9,562 bases of DNA from JBFMAE01 sp040756085 (GTDB lineage Bacteria > Desulfobacterota > BSN033 > UBA1163). The stretch is taken from the NCBI GenBank assembly GCA_040756085.1, contig JBFMAE010000213.1:1-9562 (forward strand). The letters are read 5' to 3'. Position 1 is the first letter of the stretch, and the number at the start of each line of letters is the position of its first letter. The translations under genes and the position numbers were made by a program. The notes beneath the pieces are model-generated. The model worked only from the letters and a program-made list of their open reading frames with translations. It was not told the origin of the DNA and made no database searches. Positions 1 to 7,649 of the stretch are shown here, piece by piece.

Positions 1-749
1 ATGTGATTCAGATGGAGGGTCCGGAAACCATCTCAGCTGTGATCCTGGAGCCTATCATTGGAGCGACCGTAGGGGCGGTTGTGCCTCCCGATGGATATCT
101 TCCCTTCATTAAAAAAATCTGTGAACGTTATGGAATCCTCCTGATTGACGATGAAGTGATGAGCGGGATGGGAAGGACAGGAAGATGGTTCGCTGTGGAG
201 CATTGGGATGTCTTGCCGGATATCATGGTTTTAGGAAAAGGGATGAGTGGGGGATATTTCCCTCTTTCGGCAATGATCACCCGTGGTGAAATCGTAGATC
301 GATTGAAGGAGATGACGGGCAGGTTTGTCCATGGCCATACCTTCTCCCATCATCCGGTGGCCTGTGCTGTTGGGCTCGCTGTGCTTCAGTATATTAAAGA
401 GAACCAACTCATCGAACAGTGCGCGAGACGTGGGGAGTATCTCTTGAAGAGGCTGGCGGAATTGAGGGACTTTCCTTTTGTGGGCGAGGTGAGGGGGAAA
501 GGGCTGATGACCGCCATCGAATTTGTCAAGGATCAAAAAACGAAAGAACCTTTTCCTAGGTCGGCCAAATTTGCAGAAAGAATAATTGACCTGGCATTTG
601 AGAATGGCCTTGTCCTCTATCCCGGGATTGGGTTTGTGGATGGAGTGAATGGTGACATGGTGATGGTAGGTCCTCCTTTAATCATTCAGGAGAACCAGAT
701 CGATGAGATCATAGAGATTCTAAAAAAGACTTTTTCTCAAATGAGATAA
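1..749 (+). CDS. Class III (omega) aminotransferase, PLP-dependent, 5'-truncated by the window edge
   Basis: C-terminal portion of a fold-type I, class III PLP aminotransferase; the reading frame enters from the left edge (first whole codon at 3), so the GTG at 3 is internal and not a start. Counting residues from position 3, the cofactor Asp lies in IDDEVMSGMGRTG (Asp50 of the fragment), the Schiff-base lysine in VLGKGMSGG (Lys79), and the phosphate-contacting Thr in HGHTFSHHPVACAVG (Thr113). The C-terminal small domain with GEVRGKGLM and VGPPLIIQE is typical. Class III enzymes are usually about 420-460 aa, so roughly 170-210 residues lie outside the window. The family moves amino groups from omega-amino acids, beta-amino acids or amines to pyruvate or 2-oxoglutarate; the exact substrate cannot be read here. 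It lies 86 nt upstream of AOR on the same strand, which could make it the supplier of an aldehyde or keto acid to the downstream enzymes (inference). Confidence 0.93.
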   Translation, partial: VIQMEGPETISAVILEPIIGATVGAVVPPDGYLPFIKKICERYGILLIDDEVMSGMGRTGRWFAVEHWDVLPDIMVLGKGMSGGYFPLSAMITRGEIVDRLKEMTGRFVHGHTFSHHPVACAVGLAVLQYIKENQLIEQCARRGEYLLKRLAELRDFPFVGEVRGKGLMTAIEFVKDQKTKEPFPRSAKFAERIIDLAFENGLVLYPGIGFVDGVNGDMVMVGPPLIIQENQIDEIIEILKKTFSQMR

Positions 750-827
750 TATAACACTCTAAGATATTTTCATTGGAAAGCGATGTGTATCATAATTTGG
801 GGCAATATTTAAAAAAACATTGAAACA

Positions 828-833
828 GGAGGT
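828..833 (+). promoter_or_regulatory. Shine-Dalgarno of AOR that decides between two adjacent ATGs
   Basis: GGAGGT is followed by ATG at 836 (2-nt gap) and ATG at 839 (5-nt gap). The second ATG has the better spacing. It also starts the protein at MYGWRGK, the usual AOR beginning, and brings the iron-sulfur cysteines to the numbering I remember for P. furiosus AOR (288/291/295/494). Confidence 0.7.
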
Positions 834-838
834 CCATG

Positions 839-2704
839 ATGTATGGATGGAGGGGGAAGGCCCTTCGTGTTGATCTAAACCGAAAGGAGATATGTGAAGA
901 GAAATTAGATCCTCAAGTGCTCAAAGATTTTGTCGGTGGAAGGGGCCTTGGGATATATTATTTGATCCGCGAGGCAGATCCACTTTCCGATCCATTGGGA
1001 GAACAAAACCTCTTGATCATGGCCGCAGGACCTCTGACAGGGACCCGTGCGCCCACAGGAGCACGATACATGGTCATGACCAAATCCCCCTTGACCGGTG
1101 CGGTCACCTGTTCAAATTCGAGCGGGTTTTTCCCTGCGGAGTTGAAGAAAACCGGTTTGGACATGATCATCTTCCATGGCAAAGCTCGGGAGCCAGTATA
1201 CCTTTGGATCGACGGAGAACATACGGAACTTCGTTCCGCATCCCATCTGTGGGGTAAAAACACCCATGAGACTCATGATGCCCTGTTGGCCGAGACCGAT
1301 TCAAAAGCTCGAGTGGCATGCATTGGGCCAGCCGGGGAGCGACTGGTGCGGTTCGCTTCCATCATGAATGATCGTGATCGGGCGGCTGGCCGATCCGGTG
1401 TAGGGGCGGTGATGGGTTCCAAAAGACTGAAGGCCGTAGTGGTACGGGGGAAAGAGGAAGTTCCAATCCGGGATGAAGCTGCATTCAAGGAAATCTCTCG
1501 CAAGTACTATGAAAAGTTTCAGGAAGTTCAGAAGGTACAACCGTCAGCCCTTCGGCTCCACGGGACAGCGGTCACAGTCATGGCGACTCAGAACCACGGA
1601 GTTTTTCCCACCCGTAACTTTCAACAGGGGACCTTTGAGGGATGGGAGGCGATCCACGGTGAGACTCTCACTCGAAAGTATCTCGTAAGTTCCAAAGCCT
1701 GCTTCAGTTGCCCGATTGCCTGCGGTCGGGTGACCCGGGTGACCGAAGCCCCATTTCAAGGGGAAGGAGAAGGGCCCGAATATGAGACGATTTATGCTTT
1801 GGGAAGCGACTGCGGAGTGGATAACCTGGCGGCTGTAACAAAAGCCAACTACATCTGCAATGAGATGGGCATGGATACCATCTCCATGGGGGCTACTATT
1901 GCGAGTGCCATGGAGTTGAGTGAGCGGGGCTATCTGCCGGAAGCGGATGTGGGAAGACCCCTTCGGTTTGGAGATGCAGAGGCCATTGTGGAGCTCACCC
2001 GGATGACAGGTCTCCGAAAAGGATTTGGAGACATTTTGGCCGAGGGGAGCCTTCGAATGGCCCAGGAATATGGACATCCGGAGTTGGCCATGGTGTCTAA
2101 GGGGCAGGAATTTGCGGGTTATGACCCTCGGGGAGAACAAGGGATGGGACTTGCTTATGCCACCTCCAGCATAGGGGCCTCCCACATGAGAGGAGATCCT
2201 GCTTATATTGAATTATTAGGCGTTCCCATGCTCATCGATCCCCTCACCTGGAAAGATAAGCCCAAAATTGTCAAGGACTGGCAGGATGTATTCGCAATCA
2301 TTGACTCGGCGGGGCTGTGCGTTTTCTTCACGGTTAGGAATCTGGTCACACCCACTCGAAATATCCGGCCGGTGGGGATTCTTGAGCTTTTAAATGCAGC
2401 GACTGGTGCCAGCTATGATATAGAGACATTGGTTCGTGCGGGCGAGCGGATATTCAATATCGAACGACTCTTTCTGGTTAGAGCCGGTTTTTCTCGAAAG
2501 GATGACACATTGCCCCCTCGTATCCTTTGGGAGCCTTTGCCTGATGGACCTGCAAAGGGATTGGTTTGCCATTTGGAAGAGATGCTCACTGAATACTATC
2601 CACTTCGTGGATGGGATCAAAATGGCATTCCAACAGAGAAGAAATTGAAGGAGTTAGGATTGGAGAAGGTGGCAGAGGATTTGAAGAGGATGGGTAAACT
2701 TTAA
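839..2704 (+). CDS. aor: Aldehyde:ferredoxin oxidoreductase (tungsten bis-pterin, [4Fe-4S])
   Basis: Oxidises aldehydes to carboxylic acids and passes the electrons to ferredoxin, normally in the cytoplasm of anaerobes. Length is 621 aa from the second ATG, close to the family's roughly 600-620. Numbered from that ATG, the N-terminal domain has GGRGLG and the pterin-contacting GPLTGTRAPTGARY (about 65-78) and AGRSGVGAVMGSKRLKAV (about 183-200). The cluster ligands are C-x2-C-x3-C (Cys288, 291, 295) and a distal Cys494 in the DSAGLC motif. Conserved acid and histidine regions GPEYET (about 312-317) and GASHMRGDP (His449) are present. No catalytic motif appears lost. Upstream is the aminotransferase; downstream, after 146 nt, is an ABC importer. 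A role in oxidising an aldehyde made by transamination is inference; recycling of acids to aldehydes with reduced ferredoxin is the alternative. WOR, FOR or GAPOR-type specificity cannot be separated from AOR by eye. Confidence 0.95.
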   Translation: MYGWRGKALRVDLNRKEICEEKLDPQVLKDFVGGRGLGIYYLIREADPLSDPLGEQNLLIMAAGPLTGTRAPTGARYMVMTKSPLTGAVTCSNSSGFFPAELKKTGLDMIIFHGKAREPVYLWIDGEHTELRSASHLWGKNTHETHDALLAETDSKARVACIGPAGERLVRFASIMNDRDRAAGRSGVGAVMGSKRLKAVVVRGKEEVPIRDEAAFKEISRKYYEKFQEVQKVQPSALRLHGTAVTVMATQNHGVFPTRNFQQGTFEGWEAIHGETLTRKYLVSSKACFSCPIACGRVTRVTEAPFQGEGEGPEYETIYALGSDCGVDNLAAVTKANYICNEMGMDTISMGATIASAMELSERGYLPEADVGRPLRFGDAEAIVELTRMTGLRKGFGDILAEGSLRMAQEYGHPELAMVSKGQEFAGYDPRGEQGMGLAYATSSIGASHMRGDPAYIELLGVPMLIDPLTWKDKPKIVKDWQDVFAIIDSAGLCVFFTVRNLVTPTRNIRPVGILELLNAATGASYDIETLVRAGERIFNIERLFLVRAGFSRKDDTLPPRILWEPLPDGPAKGLVCHLEEMLTEYYPLRGWDQNGIPTEKKLKELGLEKVAEDLKRMGKL

Positions 2705-2707
2705 AAC

Positions 2708-2720
2708 GGGGAGGAGGTGA
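2708..2720 (+). other. Orphan Shine-Dalgarno-like purine run
   Basis: GGGGAGGAGGTGA directly follows the AOR stop codon and is a near-perfect complement to the 3' end of 16S rRNA. No usable start codon lies 4-12 nt downstream; the nearest ATGs (2757, 2762) are about 40 nt away. It may be the relic of a lost gene start or chance purine richness. Confidence 0.35.
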
Positions 2721-2724
2721 GAGG

Positions 2725-2777
2725 AAAGCTTCGATTCACGATTTGGGATTAACGAATGGGCATGAAGCTTTTTATTT
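2725..2777 (+). terminator. Possible intrinsic terminator after AOR
   Basis: Inverted repeat AAAGCTTC (2725-2732) and GAAGCTTT (2764-2771), with a second inner pairing ATTC (2734-2737) with GAAT (2754-2757), runs into a T-rich tail (T5 A T3, 2769-2777). The stem is A+T-rich and interrupted, so this is a weak call. If real, it separates the aminotransferase-AOR unit from the importer operon. Confidence 0.35.
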
Positions 2778-2850
2778 AAAACCCTTAACTATCGTCGTGA
2801 GGCGAACCCAAAGCAATCTCTATCTTGAAAAGGAATGAGGAGGTAGGAAT

Positions 2851-4032
2851 ATGAAACGGTTTGTTCTATTCATTATAGTGATGGCCATTTGGGCCATGGG
2901 GACATGGGCATGGGCGGCTGATACGGTTAAGATTGGTGTGGTCGGCCCAAGGACAGGTCCTGCTGCAGCAACCGGAAAGGCTTTCGAAGAAGGTATTGCC
3001 ATTGCATTGGATCATATCAATGCCAAAGGAGGTGTCCTCGGAAAAACCCTCGAGGTCGTCTTCGAAGATACCGCAGGAGTTCCGGAGAAGGCTGCCTCAG
3101 GGTTCGAAAAATTGGTGACCCGTGATAAGGTCCCCATTGTCGTTGGAGAAAGCCATTCTTCTGCTGCCCTTGCAGAAATCGAGGTGGCGAATCGGTACAA
3201 AGTTCCCTTCATTATTTGTGAAGCCTGGCATGATGACATCACGAAGAAAAATTATAAATGGGTCTTCCGTGCAGGGCCTGTCAACAGCGGTGTCGTTGAT
3301 TTTTATATCGCTCCCTTCGTCAAGGAGAGTGGTTTCAAGAAGGTCGCCATTGTGAGGGAGAACTCTGACTGGGGTGTGGGAATTGCTGAGCAGACCGAGG
3401 TAAACCTCAAGAACTTCGCGATCCCTTTCACCACGTTGAAGGTGGAACGGGAGAGCAAGGACTTTTATACTGAATTGACCAAGATCAAAGGAGAGAATCC
3501 TGAGATTATTGTCGCTTATATCTATGGGACTGGGCTTCACTTCTTCGTGGCCCAAGCTCATGAAGTCGGCCTCACCCCCAAATGCCTCATTTTAGATGGA
3601 GCAGGCCCCCCCAGCCTATGGGAAAGCTTTTGGAAGAATGTAGGGAAGGCTGGGGAGTTGGAACTCTTTATGTCGAGCATGCATGAGAAAGTTCACTTGA
3701 CACCGACCAGCCGAAAATTCTGGGAGGATTACCAGAAAAAATTTGGTAGAACCCCCAGCGATTATAAGACCCGTTCGATTTACAATGTGATCCTGATTGC
3801 GTCGGATGCCATCAACCGATCCAAATCGACTGAGAATGAAGCCATCGTGAAAGCCCTTGAGAAGACCAACCTCGAGGTGACGACCGGAACAGTCAAGTTT
3901 GGATTGAAACAAGGCAGCTATGAATACCATCAATGGATGCCCCCGGTGCTCATCGTTCAGTGGCAAGATCAGAAGCAGGTGGTGGTCTATCCAAAAGAGG
4001 CTGCCATGGGGTCTTTGAAGAAAGGGAAATAA
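2851..4032 (+). CDS. livK: Periplasmic branched-chain-amino-acid-type substrate-binding protein (HAAT family)
   Basis: Captures the solute in the periplasm and delivers it to the LivHM permease. Length is 393 aa, usual for Peripla_BP_6 (Leu/Ile/Val-binding fold). The signal peptide is clear: MKR, a hydrophobic core (about 4-20) and AWA then AD, predicting cleavage after Ala22. There is no lipobox Cys, so the protein should be soluble in a diderm periplasm. The mature start, TVKIGVVGPRTGPAAATGKAF, is the classic first lobe; VVGESHSSAALAEIEVANRYKVPFI (about 97-121) carries the Ser-rich ligand loop. A strong GAGGAGGT (2837-2844) sits 6 nt before the ATG. The ligand cannot be deduced; HAAT proteins also bind aromatic compounds, amides, urea and short carboxylates. 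The neighbouring BKACE and aminotransferase hint at an amino acid or keto-acid precursor (inference). It leads the importer operon but is parted from livH by 359 nt of structured DNA. Confidence 0.93.
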   Translation: MKRFVLFIIVMAIWAMGTWAWAADTVKIGVVGPRTGPAAATGKAFEEGIAIALDHINAKGGVLGKTLEVVFEDTAGVPEKAASGFEKLVTRDKVPIVVGESHSSAALAEIEVANRYKVPFIICEAWHDDITKKNYKWVFRAGPVNSGVVDFYIAPFVKESGFKKVAIVRENSDWGVGIAEQTEVNLKNFAIPFTTLKVERESKDFYTELTKIKGENPEIIVAYIYGTGLHFFVAQAHEVGLTPKCLILDGAGPPSLWESFWKNVGKAGELELFMSSMHEKVHLTPTSRKFWEDYQKKFGRTPSDYKTRSIYNVILIASDAINRSKSTENEAIVKALEKTNLEVTTGTVKFGLKQGSYEYHQWMPPVLIVQWQDQKQVVVYPKEAAMGSLKKGK

Positions 4033-4041
4033 ATTTTGTAA

Positions 4042-4169
4042 ACCCCGTATATCCCTGCACTAAAAGGTTGAGCTTTTCTTTATCTTCTGATTTGAAATTG
4101 CCTTCCCCGTTCTGTAACGGGGCAGGCATTCCCAGTCTGAAACCTGGGGCTTTCGGGATTATACGGGGT
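4042..4169 (+). repeat. Hairpin-rich inverted-repeat element between livK and livH
   Basis: The outer arms are ACCCCGTATATCCC (4042-4055) and GGGATTATACGGGGT (4155-4169), complementary except for one extra base. Between them lie a strong stem-loop CCCCGTT-CTGT-AACGGGG (4105-4122), extendable by GCC/GGC (4100-4102 with 4125-4127), a second stem CCCAG/CTGGG (4131-4135 with 4144-4148), and a weak A+T stem AAAAG/CTTTT (4062-4077). The 128-nt design of terminal inverted repeats around inner hairpins resembles a small non-autonomous repeat element. As RNA it could protect the livK 3' end or attenuate read-through into livH. Confidence 0.6.
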
Positions 4170-4209
4170 AACCTTGAAGCACGAAAACCCTGACTGCAAC
4201 AGGCGGGGG

Positions 4210-4329
4210 AATTCTAAACAAAATTCAAATGCCCCAAATATCATAAGATGTTCTAAAAAGAATTGAATTTTGAGATTGGTTCGGATTGATCCCTTCGGGA
4301 TGCTTCACCCGATATTCGAATTTAGAATT
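4210..4329 (+). repeat. A+T-rich imperfect inverted repeat with a central hairpin
   Basis: AATTCTAAA (4210-4218) is matched by TTTAGAATT (4321-4329), with a further loose match of ATTCAAAT (4223-4230) to ATTCGAAT (4314-4321). Inside is a short hairpin ATCCC-TTC-GGGAT (4289-4301). No coding content is seen. The ATTC/GAAT-rich wording is the kind found in scattered intergenic repeats, but copy number is unknown from this window. Confidence 0.4.
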
Positions 4330-4333
4330 TTTG

Positions 4334-4368
4334 GGGGTTAGAGGTTGACAAACTCAACCCCTGACCCC
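4334..4368 (+). promoter_or_regulatory. Strong stem-loop just upstream of livH
   Basis: Arms 4334-4348 (GGGGTTAGAGGTTGA) and 4354-4368 (TCAACCCCTGACCCC) pair over 15 positions with one mismatch and one G-T wobble, closing a 5-nt loop CAAAC. No T-tract follows, so it is not a standard terminator. It ends 23 nt before the livH ATG and 12 nt before its weak AGGG ribosome site, a position suited to an mRNA-stability or processing element that lets livK be made in excess of the membrane subunits (inference). Confidence 0.5.
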
Positions 4369-4391
4369 AAACTCTCTATCAGGGATAAAGG

Positions 4392-5255
4392 ATGAATGAG
4401 TTTCTAATGTATCTCACCAATGGCATCGTCATGGGAGTGATCAATGCCCTTTCCGCCATTGGCGTTTCGCTCATTGTGGGGATTATGAGGGTAATAAACT
4501 TTGCCCATGGAGAACTCTATATTTTTGCAGGTTACTTCAGCTACCATTTGAGCGTCTCCCTTGGGATTCCTCCCCTTATGGCAATGCCGCTTTCCATCTT
4601 CTTTATCTTCTTAATAGGAATCGGAATAGAGAGAACGCTCATCCGGCCCACTTATGGTGATGAGATGTATTCCCTCATCATCACCTTTGTTCTCTCAATC
4701 GTCTTGCAGAATGTGGCCCTCCTCGTTTTTGGTCCCTACCCGAATAAGCCACCCAACATCGTCAATGGGGCGACACATATCCTTGGCCTCTTCTATTATG
4801 GAAATCAGAGACTCTTGTCTTTCATCATCTCCATCGGTATTCTATTGTTCATTTTCTACCTCATAAAAAAGACGTGGTTTGGAAAGAGCCTTCGTGCTGT
4901 TTCCCAGGACAGGGTGATGGCTTCCTTAATGGGTGTGGACCATTATCGAATTAACATGCTTTCCTTTGGGCTGGGAGCAGCCCTGGCTGGGGCGGCAGGA
5001 GTGATCATCGCCCCGATCTTTCCGGTCACACCGACGGGGAGCACCGCAGTCAGTCTCACCGCCTTTGTTGTAGTCGTCCTGGGAGGAATGGGATCACTGA
5101 AAGGATGCATTGTTGGTGGGCTGATGTTGGGAATCATCGAAAATCTCGGTGCTGCCTATGTATCGACGATGTATCGCCATATTTTCGGGTTCGTCATCTT
5201 GATTTTAATTCTCGTCTTTAGACCCTGGGGGCTGTATGGACAAAAAACGCAATAG
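4392..5255 (+). CDS. livH: Branched-chain-amino-acid-type ABC transporter permease LivH
   Basis: Inner-membrane permease subunit that forms the channel together with LivM. Length is 287 aa, normal for LivH. About eight hydrophobic segments are visible. Signatures are GIMRVINFAHGELYIFAGY (30-48), the cytoplasmic coupling loop LRAVSQDRVMASLMGVD (167-183, the EAA-like contact to the ATPases), and VLGGMGSLKGCIVGGLMLG (229-247). It ends in RPWGLYG, typical of the family. The start has only a weak AGGG (4381-4384) 7 nt upstream, in contrast to the strong site of livK, which agrees with lower expression. It is followed 42 nt later by the preferred livM start. The transported solute cannot be told from this subunit. 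Confidence 0.95.
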   Translation: MNEFLMYLTNGIVMGVINALSAIGVSLIVGIMRVINFAHGELYIFAGYFSYHLSVSLGIPPLMAMPLSIFFIFLIGIGIERTLIRPTYGDEMYSLIITFVLSIVLQNVALLVFGPYPNKPPNIVNGATHILGLFYYGNQRLLSFIISIGILLFIFYLIKKTWFGKSLRAVSQDRVMASLMGVDHYRINMLSFGLGAALAGAAGVIIAPIFPVTPTGSTAVSLTAFVVVVLGGMGSLKGCIVGGLMLGIIENLGAAYVSTMYRHIFGFVILILILVFRPWGLYGQKTQ

Positions 5256-5287
5256 GCCGGCCTCAAACCTTAAGCCTAAAGTCAGAT

Positions 5288-5292
5288 GAGGG
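5288..5292 (+). promoter_or_regulatory. Ribosome binding site that favours the inner ATG of livM
   Basis: Three in-frame ATGs (5286, 5298, 5307) open livM. No Shine-Dalgarno precedes 5286, while GAGGG at 5288-5292 is 5 nt before 5298 and 14 nt before 5307. ATG 5298 is therefore preferred. Confidence 0.6.
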
Positions 5293-5297
5293 ATTCG

Positions 5298-6227
5298 ATG
5301 GGTCGAATGGACATTAGAAAAATCTCGTTACCCCTGATCTTTATTATTATTGCTCTCTTTCCCCCTTTCTTCCTCTCCCAGTATTGGCTTCATGTGATGA
5401 TCATCAGTCTTTTCTACGTGATGATGGCCTCCTCTTGGAATCTGATAGCAGGTTTTACAGGGCAGGTTTCATTTGCCCATGCCGCCTTTTCAGGAGTGGG
5501 AGCCTATATTTCAGGGATGGTTACTGTCTATCTGGGCATCTCTCCTTGGCTCGGTATACTGATCGGAATTGGGGTGGCGGCCTTATTTGGATTGGGATTG
5601 GGCTACCTCTGTATTCGGATGGGAGGTATCTACCTTTCTCTGACCACACTCGGGTTTTCAGAAATTTTAAGGATCATCATCACCAATGAGGATAAATGGA
5701 CTAGGGGGACAATGGGACTCCAGATACCTGGCCTTTTTGCCGAGTACTCAAAGACCAATTACTATTACCTCTTTCTTATCCTCACGGTTGGTCTTCTCTT
5801 CATCATTTACCGGATCATCCATTCAGAGATGGGGCTCACATTTAGAGCCGTATTGAATGACGAACTGGCAGCCTCTTCTTCCGGGATCAACACGATTCGG
5901 GTCCGGGTTCTCGCATTCACCATTTCCAGTGCCATGGCCGGTCTGGCAGGAGGGCTTTACGGTCATTACCTGATGCTCATCACACCGGATATCCCCTCCC
6001 TGGGACAGATGTTTCTGGTTCTGGCTATGGCGGTCATCGGAGGGATGGGTAGTTTCGTAGGGCCGATCGTTGGATCGTTTGTCTTAGAAATTCTCTCCGA
6101 ATACATCCGAGTCTATGGGGAATATCATGTGCTCCTTTTCGGGCTCGTCGCTTTAATAATGGCTCGATTTGCAAAGGAAGGCGTGGTGGGTATTTTAAGG
6201 AAGAAGTGGAGAAGAGAGTGGGCGTAA
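5298..6227 (+). CDS. livM: Branched-chain-amino-acid-type ABC transporter permease LivM
   Basis: Second membrane subunit of the HAAT importer. Length is 309 aa from the preferred ATG (313 from ATG 5286). It has a hydrophobic N-terminus, then the LivM signature WNLIAGFTGQVSFAHAAFSG, here with Phe-Ala before His-Ala where LivM usually has Leu-Gly. Next come GYLCIRMGGIYLSLTTLGFSEI, the coupling loop FRAVLNDELAASSSGINTIRVR and a final AVIGGMGSFVGPIVGSF. The C-terminus is a basic tail (LRKKWRREWA) on the cytoplasmic side. The 3' end overlaps livG by 22 nt, or by 10 nt if livG starts at 6218, so livG is probably translationally coupled. The gene looks intact. Confidence 0.95.
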   Translation: MGRMDIRKISLPLIFIIIALFPPFFLSQYWLHVMIISLFYVMMASSWNLIAGFTGQVSFAHAAFSGVGAYISGMVTVYLGISPWLGILIGIGVAALFGLGLGYLCIRMGGIYLSLTTLGFSEILRIIITNEDKWTRGTMGLQIPGLFAEYSKTNYYYLFLILTVGLLFIIYRIIHSEMGLTFRAVLNDELAASSSGINTIRVRVLAFTISSAMAGLAGGLYGHYLMLITPDIPSLGQMFLVLAMAVIGGMGSFVGPIVGSFVLEILSEYIRVYGEYHVLLFGLVALIMARFAKEGVVGILRKKWRREWA

Positions 6228-6952
6228 TAATCGAAGGGAAGGGACTGACTAAATCCTTTGGTGGATTGACTGCCGTCAAGAAGGTTGATTTTAACCTCAA
6301 CGAGGGTGAAATCGTTGGGCTCATCGGTCCGAATGGGGCGGGTAAGACAACCCTTTTCAATCTTGTAAGCGGGGTCTTTCATCCGGATTCAGGTAAACTC
6401 TATTTCGACGGCCATGATATTACACTTCTTAGGCCTTTCGAAATCTGTCGATTAGGCATTGCGAGGACTTTTCAGATTGTTCGACCCTTTTTAGAGATGA
6501 GCTGCCTTGAAAATACTTTAGTGGGCATTATCGGGCGAAATGATAAAAATGGAGGAAAGGGAGAAAAAAGGGATGAAGCCAGGAATTTATTGAGGTTTAC
6601 CGGACTTGAAAACCGTGAACAAACTTTAGCTCGAGACCTCACCCTTATCGAAAAAAAGCGATTGGAGATGGCAAGGGCTTTAGCTACGAAGCCAAAGGTT
6701 CTCCTTTTAGATGAAGTTTTAGCAGGTCTCAATCTTTCTGAGATCCTCCAGGCCTTGGAGTTGATTGAGGTCATCCGGACTCAATTGAAGATGACGATCT
6801 TTTGGATAGAGCATGTGATGGGTGCGATCATGAAGGCCTCGGATCGGATCATCGTTCTGGATCAAGGAGAGAAAATTAAGGAGGGAAAGTCTGAAGAGAT
6901 CGTGTCCGATCCCAGGGTGATTGAAGCTTACTTAGGGGAATCCGATGCTTGA
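6206..6952 (+). CDS. livG: ABC transporter ATP-binding protein LivG with a degenerate signature motif
   Basis: Cytoplasmic ATPase that pairs with LivF to power the importer. Length is 248 aa, close to LivG norms. Walker A is GPNGAGKTT (41-49), the Q-loop is RTFQ (Gln90), Walker B is VLLLDE (165-170) and the switch His is in WIEHVM (His203). The C-terminus IEAYLG is the usual LivG ending. Odd point: where LivG normally reads LxYGQQRRLE, this protein has LTLIEKKRLE (145-154), so the signature Gly is Ile148 and the DEP of Walker B is DEV. A GTG start at 6206 after AAGGA (6197-6201) is used here; GTG 6218, with GGAG at 6208-6211, is an alternative. It overlaps both neighbours. Confidence 0.94.
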   Translation: MEKRVGVIIEGKGLTKSFGGLTAVKKVDFNLNEGEIVGLIGPNGAGKTTLFNLVSGVFHPDSGKLYFDGHDITLLRPFEICRLGIARTFQIVRPFLEMSCLENTLVGIIGRNDKNGGKGEKRDEARNLLRFTGLENREQTLARDLTLIEKKRLEMARALATKPKVLLLDEVLAGLNLSEILQALELIEVIRTQLKMTIFWIEHVMGAIMKASDRIIVLDQGEKIKEGKSEEIVSDPRVIEAYLGESDA

Positions 6953-7649
6953 AGTAAAAGGAATCAATGTCTTTCGTGGGGAAGCCCAGATCCTTTGGGA
7001 ACTCGCAATGAAGGTTGAGAAGGGTGAGATCGTTACGGTACTGGGAGCAAATGGTTCCGGGAAGACGACCCTGTTTGAATCCATCCTTGGAGTTTACCAT
7101 CCCAAAACTGGGACAATCACCTTTTTGAATACCGAGATTACCCTTAAACCCTCTTTTCATATCATAAGAATGGGACTCTCCTGTGTGCCGGAGGGGAGAA
7201 GAATCTTTCAGAACATGGAAGTTTACGAAAATTTGGAGATGGGAGCTTATCCAGAAAAGGCCCGAAGCTCCCTCAAAGAGACAGTGGAGTGGGTCTATTC
7301 TCTTTTTCCAGCCCTAAGAGAGAGAAAAAAGCAGATCGCAGGAACGCTCAGTGGGGGAGAGCAACAGATGCTTGCCATTGGCAGAGCTTTGATGTCGAAG
7401 CCAAGCTTACTTCTCATCGATGAACTCTCTTTGGGACTTTCACCCAAGATTACAAAAGAGATTTATGGGGCCATCAAAAAGCTTCATCAGGAAGGAGCGA
7501 CGATCCTTCTGATCGAACAAAATGCGATGCTCGCCCTCCGCCATAGCGATCGAGGTTATGTCTTGGAGACGGGAAGGATTACACTTCAAGGAACGTCTCA
7601 GGAGCTTTTAGGGGACGAACATATCCGAAAAGCTTATCTTGGAATGTAA
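6945..7649 (+). CDS. livF: ABC transporter ATP-binding protein LivF
   Basis: Second ATPase of the importer, 234 aa as usual. Walker A is GANGSGKTT (34-42), the Q-loop is RRIFQN (Gln89), the signature LSGGEQQ (135-141) is complete, Walker B is LLLIDE (155-160), and the switch region is LLIEQN with Gln in place of His, which is normal for LivF. SDRGYVLETGRI near the end is also typical. The ATG overlaps the livG stop by 8 nt, with AGGGGA (6934-6939) 5 nt upstream inside livG. The LivG/LivF pair therefore joins one complete and one degenerate signature motif. Confidence 0.96.
   Translation: MLEVKGINVFRGEAQILWELAMKVEKGEIVTVLGANGSGKTTLFESILGVYHPKTGTITFLNTEITLKPSFHIIRMGLSCVPEGRRIFQNMEVYENLEMGAYPEKARSSLKETVEWVYSLFPALRERKKQIAGTLSGGEQQMLAIGRALMSKPSLLLIDELSLGLSPKITKEIYGAIKKLHQEGATILLIEQNAMLALRHSDRGYVLETGRITLQGTSQELLGDEHIRKAYLGM

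Noticed and set aside
750..835. Promoter for AOR in the 86-nt gap
   Set aside because: A+T-rich with TATCAT- and TTGGAA-like words, but no pair with 16-18 nt spacing and no -24/-12 site.
1544..2185. Long minus-strand open frame (213 codons) inside AOR
   Set aside because: Fully antisense to a well-supported AOR frame, no recognisable domain, low-complexity Pro/Ser/His-rich product; a shadow of the real gene.
3933..4193. 86-codon plus-strand frame overlapping the end of livK
   Set aside because: Out of frame with livK, runs through the hairpin element, no ribosome site, no recognisable protein.
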